Source: Opisthorchis felineus (Eukaryota; Platyhelminthes; Trematoda; Opisthorchiida; Opisthorchiidae). Taken from it: a stretch of DNA of 64,000 nt. The notes beneath the pieces are model-generated. The model did not search any database. It was given only the letters and a program-made list of their open reading frames with translations, and was not told the origin of the DNA. The position numbers and the translations under genes were made by a program. Of the stretch, positions 61,601-64,000 are shown one piece after another. How positions within the stretch are numbered: position 1 is the stretch's first letter; each line of letters opens with the position of its first letter. The stretch covers positions 665,112-729,111 of the forward strand of contig SJOL01006493.1 in assembly GCA_004794785.1 (NCBI GenBank), given 5' to 3'.

Positions 61601-63928
61601 TAAATCATTATTCTTATCATTGTGATTGCTTAGTTCTAAGAGGTTTTCAGTCAACCCAGTTTGATATTGTGGCGCTATGGAGACACTGCAGATGGTTGAC
61701 TGAATGGCCATGCATCAAACAGTGTATTCCCGAGGGCAAGTGAATTGATATGCATGCCCACGCAATGCCGTGGTCAATGACAAGTGGTTTACTTCAAGAC
61801 CAACGACGATCACTTATTGAAGCCCACTACCGGCAGCACATAACTGGAGAAATCGCCCTCTCGGTCAGCATTAACCACGAATCGGTCACCAAGATGTTTT
61901 CCTCAGGACTTAGTCCTGAGTATTTATATCGCTTGCTAGAATCACGATACGTATGCTTCTTTCTGGCCGAAGCAGTCATGATAAACCTCGATACAAGTTG
62001 TCTTTCTCAGCCAAGAGGCTGTCGTCTGCCGATGCACATGCTGGCACAAAAAATAAGCACCGTTTATCGTGTCGAGATGCATCGATCTTAATTGAGCCAG
62101 CCAACCTAACGGCACAAAGACGACTGAGATCCAGTCCATTGAAGCACATTCAGCTCTCAAAACTCTAACGCTGTAGATACCACGAGCCATTGCATCAGGA
62201 TCATATGACAATCGGAGTGTAAAGTGCGAGAGATCTATGTTCAGTTGGAGCGGTTTGAGGTGTACGACCGAACTGGAGTCCTGTTCGCGTGTTTCAGAGA
62301 CACTGTGTACAGACATTGAATGCCATAATATGAAACAGATCCTTTGAATTTAATGAAGATTTATTTTGGTTCATTTCACTGGGCAGGAATTTAGGTTCAA
62401 AGCAACGGTTAGTAGATTGACGGCTAAATGAATCAGAAAGACTTGGTGAGTGTGTGGGCGAATAATACCTCCCAGTTACCTAACCCGAAAAAGGGAGTTT
62501 GCTTGAAGTACACCACCCCGAGCGTTTGACTCAAACGTTTGATCCACGGGACAGTGGGAGGATGTAGGGAACTTTGCCCCAGCCTGTGACTCAAAAGTCC
62601 GAACCCTAAAGCAGTGTTTGCTAGGATATTCTCTCCCGAAGCTACTGACTGAACAGTCTGGCCCACTTGGCTGCATCGGGACTGGTCTGGTCAGAGGGCA
62701 AAAGCATTAGGACAAAGATGCCTGGCTTTTGACGCTCTGAAGCACAACAGATGCGTTTACAGCCACATCAAGCTTACGTTAGGGCTTATTTGTTTTTCAG
62801 CCTTAGTGGACATTTCGCCGGCGGTCGCACCAACCTCCGGGTGACCAAAGTGTACGGTTTCAAGACCGACCTTTTCAAAGCCACCCTTCGGTGGAAGGCA
62901 GCATCGCTGCCTCAAAAAATAGTGAAATGGTGTCCGCTTTGGTGAGGCCCCTTACTGGTATCACAACCCTAGTACAGCGAACAGTACGACTTTACCAGCT
63001 TAGCACGACTTCTCGCAGTAAATAGACTCGTTGTTCTTCATGTGACTGCCCTTTTTTCGACTTCCTGGCATAGGTAGAACTTAAGGAAATGAATTCCAAC
63101 CAGCGTACCTATCAAGATCATTGCAATACTCAAACCGGACAACCACAAGGAGATGACAGCTTTCGGTCGGGGTGCATACACTCACTGCATCAAACAGTTC
63201 ATGACTATTTCACAAGCAGACAGAAAAGCCTAACTAGAAATGCGTGGACTGTTCGTGCTAAACAAGCTCGCTGGGACTACTAAGGACAGACCTCACAAAT
63301 CCACATAACAAATTAGGACACCGGACTACACGCATCCTCCAAGGGTGCTCGCCAGGAGTTATTAACGAGCATGACTGTATGTCACGGAAAGGGCTAGAAC
63401 ATGGGCTTCGCTTCTAAGCAGATCCTTGTTATTCAAAACCGTCATGTGATGAGTCTTCAAGCGATTCAACGAAAGTGCTGGACTAGGCTGGAGTGCTCAT
63501 CCAGTTTGTTAGGCTACAATAAGAAACCAGGTATCGACTTTCGTACACGCAACGTTAGCAATAGTTAATAATAGTATAGGGCATGCAGCCCATCGAAAAA
63601 TTGGTGTTCATTACTTAGACAATGTGTCAAGTTCCGTATATGACTTACCCATCTTTGTCATCATATAAGTCACGCAACTCCCTGGTCAATTCCAAATAAC
63701 GCTGCAACAAAGCAGTTGGTGCAAGAAAAAAAGTGAAACTTACGTCGTACATGAGACGGACGCGGAATTCTGAGTTGAGCTTTTCCTTATGCTGAATTTA
63801 AAAGATTAACAGACAGCAAAAGGAGTACATACTGTCGCACCGTTATAAAGCATTTCCTTTGTGAGCTCATTAATGAGGCGTTCACGTTCCTCGTGATAGC
63901 GTCGTTGTTGTTCCAGTACAGTTTCCAT
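50281..63928 (-). CDS. SF3A3: Splicing factor 3A subunit 3 (SAP61/SF3a60)
   Basis: SF3a subunit of the U2 snRNP, needed for prespliceosome assembly in the nucleus. Exons (minus strand): 63928-63833, 63791-63744, 63701-63649, 54335-54230, 54192-54028, 53989-53907, 53869-53797, 52741-52401, 52315-52054 and 50616-50281, 520 aa (human 501). All junctions are GT-AG and in phase. The start [18 protein letters not shown] matches the family N-terminus. Conserved blocks: [32 protein letters not shown], a SAP-like segment ([19 protein letters not shown], about residues 250-270), an acidic linker, [11 protein letters not shown] and the C-terminal zinc finger (Cys427, Cys430, His444, His450). It ends [13 protein letters not shown]. 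Five introns are 37-42 nt; intron 3 is 9.3 kb and carries a Ty3/gypsy element. Confidence 0.96.
52947..53310 (+). mobile_element. Solo LTR in SF3A3 intron 7
   Basis: A 364-bp block starts TGTTGGAAATATCAGTATCC and ends ATACATAACA, with TG...CA termini. It is flanked by the 5-bp duplication AGCGT (52942-52946 and 53311-53315). Its start and an internal ATAGCTGGGGAT motif resemble the LTRs at 55.6 and 60.2 kb, and it also has a short TA run. The internal region has been lost, as after LTR-LTR recombination. It is antisense to SF3A3. Confidence 0.85.
54600..55440 (-). mobile_element. RTE-like RT/C-terminal fragment in SF3A3 intron 3
   Basis: The minus strand reads [20 protein letters not shown], a broken [21 protein letters not shown] box ([20 protein letters not shown], about 54860-54800) and [15 protein letters not shown]. 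Upstream RT scraps ([19 protein letters not shown]) reach about 55440. It is the subfamily of copy A and is dead. Confidence 0.75.
55561..55865 (+). repeat. 5' LTR (305 bp)
   Basis: TGTTGGGGATATCAATATCC...AACATAACA. It carries a (TA)n run of about 39 bp at 55643-55681 that is only vestigial in the 3' LTR. The palindromic start GGGGATATCAATATCCCC is notable. Confidence 0.93.
55643..55681. repeat. (TA)n tract inside the 5' LTR
   Basis: About 19 TA units. The corresponding 3' LTR segment is a short interrupted TATATACATATG, which accounts for most of the length difference between the LTRs. Confidence 0.95.
55882..56810 (+). pseudogene. Ty3/gypsy gag, frameshifted
   Basis: It opens with ATG at 55882 ([20 protein letters not shown]) and reads through a capsid-like segment ([20 protein letters not shown]) to a stop at 56265. 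It resumes in another frame near 56290 ([19 protein letters not shown]). Two zinc knuckles follow at about 56702-56808: C-x2-C-x3-H-x4-C and C-x2-C-x4-H-x4-C. Gag normally packages the element RNA, but the frameshift means no intact product. Confidence 0.85.
56890..60216 (+). pseudogene. Ty3/gypsy pol, degenerate
   Basis: The protease region reads [13 protein letters not shown], with Gly where the catalytic Asp is expected. RT begins [18 protein letters not shown] (about 57490), has TAA stops at about 57660 and 57735, then keeps AYLDDVLI (about 57825). RNase H shows [19 protein letters not shown] and [13 protein letters not shown]. The integrase zinc region has HSGHPGINH and CSRCQQAAK with a TGA between them. 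The core reads VHIYYAGPI (Tyr for the first DDE Asp), [10 protein letters not shown] and [11 protein letters not shown]. Two frameshifts were seen. A SINE splits it at 58949-59133. Confidence 0.88.
58949..59133 (+). mobile_element. tRNA-derived SINE nested in Ty3/gypsy pol
   Basis: The head GGTTCAAGTGGCTAGAGCG and B-box GGTTTGAACCC lead into the family body ending GGCACCGAAAGGGTGCTACA and a T-rich tail. It is flanked by an exact 14-bp target duplication TTTACGCCATCGAG (58935-58948 and 59134-59147). Removing it restores the integrase frame ([14 protein letters not shown]). Confidence 0.95.
60234..60516 (+). repeat. 3' LTR (283 bp)
   Basis: TGTTGGGGATATCAATATCC...GGAACACAACA, preceded by a polypurine tract and followed by the GTTAG duplication. 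It is clearly similar to the 5' LTR throughout, apart from scattered substitutions and the TA tract. Confidence 0.93.
60884..61097 (+). mobile_element. tRNA-derived SINE with (ATT)n tail
   Basis: The head GTGCCTCGGTGGTTAAAGG and B box GGTTCGAACTC are followed by the family body (CTTGTCTAGGCTTGGACAAC, GGGCCGAAAGGGTGTTACC). A short CAACTCAACT duplication follows the head. It ends in an ATT-repeat tail, useful for defining the family's 3' end. Confidence 0.85.
61180..62335 (-). mobile_element. RTE-like endonuclease/linker fragment in SF3A3 intron 3
   Basis: The minus strand matches copy B from the endonuclease ([31 protein letters not shown], about 62310-62090) into the linker near 61190 (homologous to the GATGGGCTGAACACTTC-type block). 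It is truncated before the RT. Strongly decayed. Confidence 0.65.
62435..63200. repeat. Second copy of the module 5' of an RTE-like element
   Basis: Shares with 21.9-22.7 kb the recurring TTTGACTCAAACGTTTG, CTGTGACTCAAAAGTCCG and CTACTGACTGAACAGTCTGG units, a GGAAGGCAGCATCGCTGCCT segment, a CTTCCTGGCATAGGT segment and a GATGACAGCTTTCGG end. Spacing is similar. Again it adjoins an antisense endonuclease fragment. Confidence 0.6.
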
Positions 63929-64000
63929 GATGGAATTAGAGCTAAACGGGATGAAAACAAGACCGTACTGTAGGCAACCAGCAACGACAAACGCAAAGAC

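Noticed and set aside
1..64000. CRISPR array, rRNA or prokaryotic operon
   Set aside because: No regularly spaced short repeats, no rRNA core motifs, and gene structure is plainly spliceosomal.

Overview
This is eukaryotic nuclear DNA, most likely from a digenean trematode (a fluke other than Schistosoma, such as a liver or lung fluke). That assignment is an inference. It rests on moderate GC, a mix of very short (36-42 nt) and multi-kilobase introns, and a dense load of degenerate APE-type non-LTR elements (RTE/CR1-like), tRNA-derived SINEs and Ty3/gypsy elements of the kind known from flukes. No bacterial signal, CRISPR array, rRNA or free tRNA gene was seen.

Three conserved single-copy host genes were reassembled exon by exon. 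POLE2 (+ strand, 12591-17395) encodes the B subunit of DNA polymerase epsilon, with 8 exons and about 614 aa. Kanadaptin/SLC4A1AP (- strand, 45428-18157) is an FHA-domain protein with about 13 exons and about 753 aa; its last 50-nt exon sits 7.45 kb beyond the previous one. SF3A3/SAP61 (- strand, 63928-50281) is the 60-kDa subunit of splicing factor SF3a, with 10 exons and 520 aa. Both ends of all three reading frames lie inside the window. POLE2 and kanadaptin are convergent, about 0.76 kb apart; kanadaptin and SF3A3 run in the same direction, about 4.85 kb apart.

Layout: 1-2.7 kb, nothing recognised; 3.0-7.9 kb, two RTE-like non-LTR copies with two SINEs and a small hairpin inserted; 8.1-11.5 kb, a gag fragment split by an antisense Ty3/gypsy pol, followed by a 100-bp-arm hairpin element; 12.6-17.4 kb, POLE2; 18.2-45.4 kb, kanadaptin, whose introns hold at least six retroelement fragments; 45.4-50.2 kb, unrecognised spacer with a diverged hairpin; 50.3-63.9 kb, SF3A3, whose introns hold a solo LTR, a two-LTR Ty3/gypsy element with a SINE inserted in it, and more RTE debris.

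The three proteins act in nuclear processes (replication, and pre-mRNA splicing for SF3A3; kanadaptin's role is less clear), but nothing suggests co-regulation. The least explained signal is a dispersed fold-back family whose best copy is a nearly perfect 100-bp inverted repeat inside an exact 13-bp direct repeat. A second copy and a diverged third, plus single-arm fragments, lie elsewhere in the window. All alignments and identity judgements here were made by eye.
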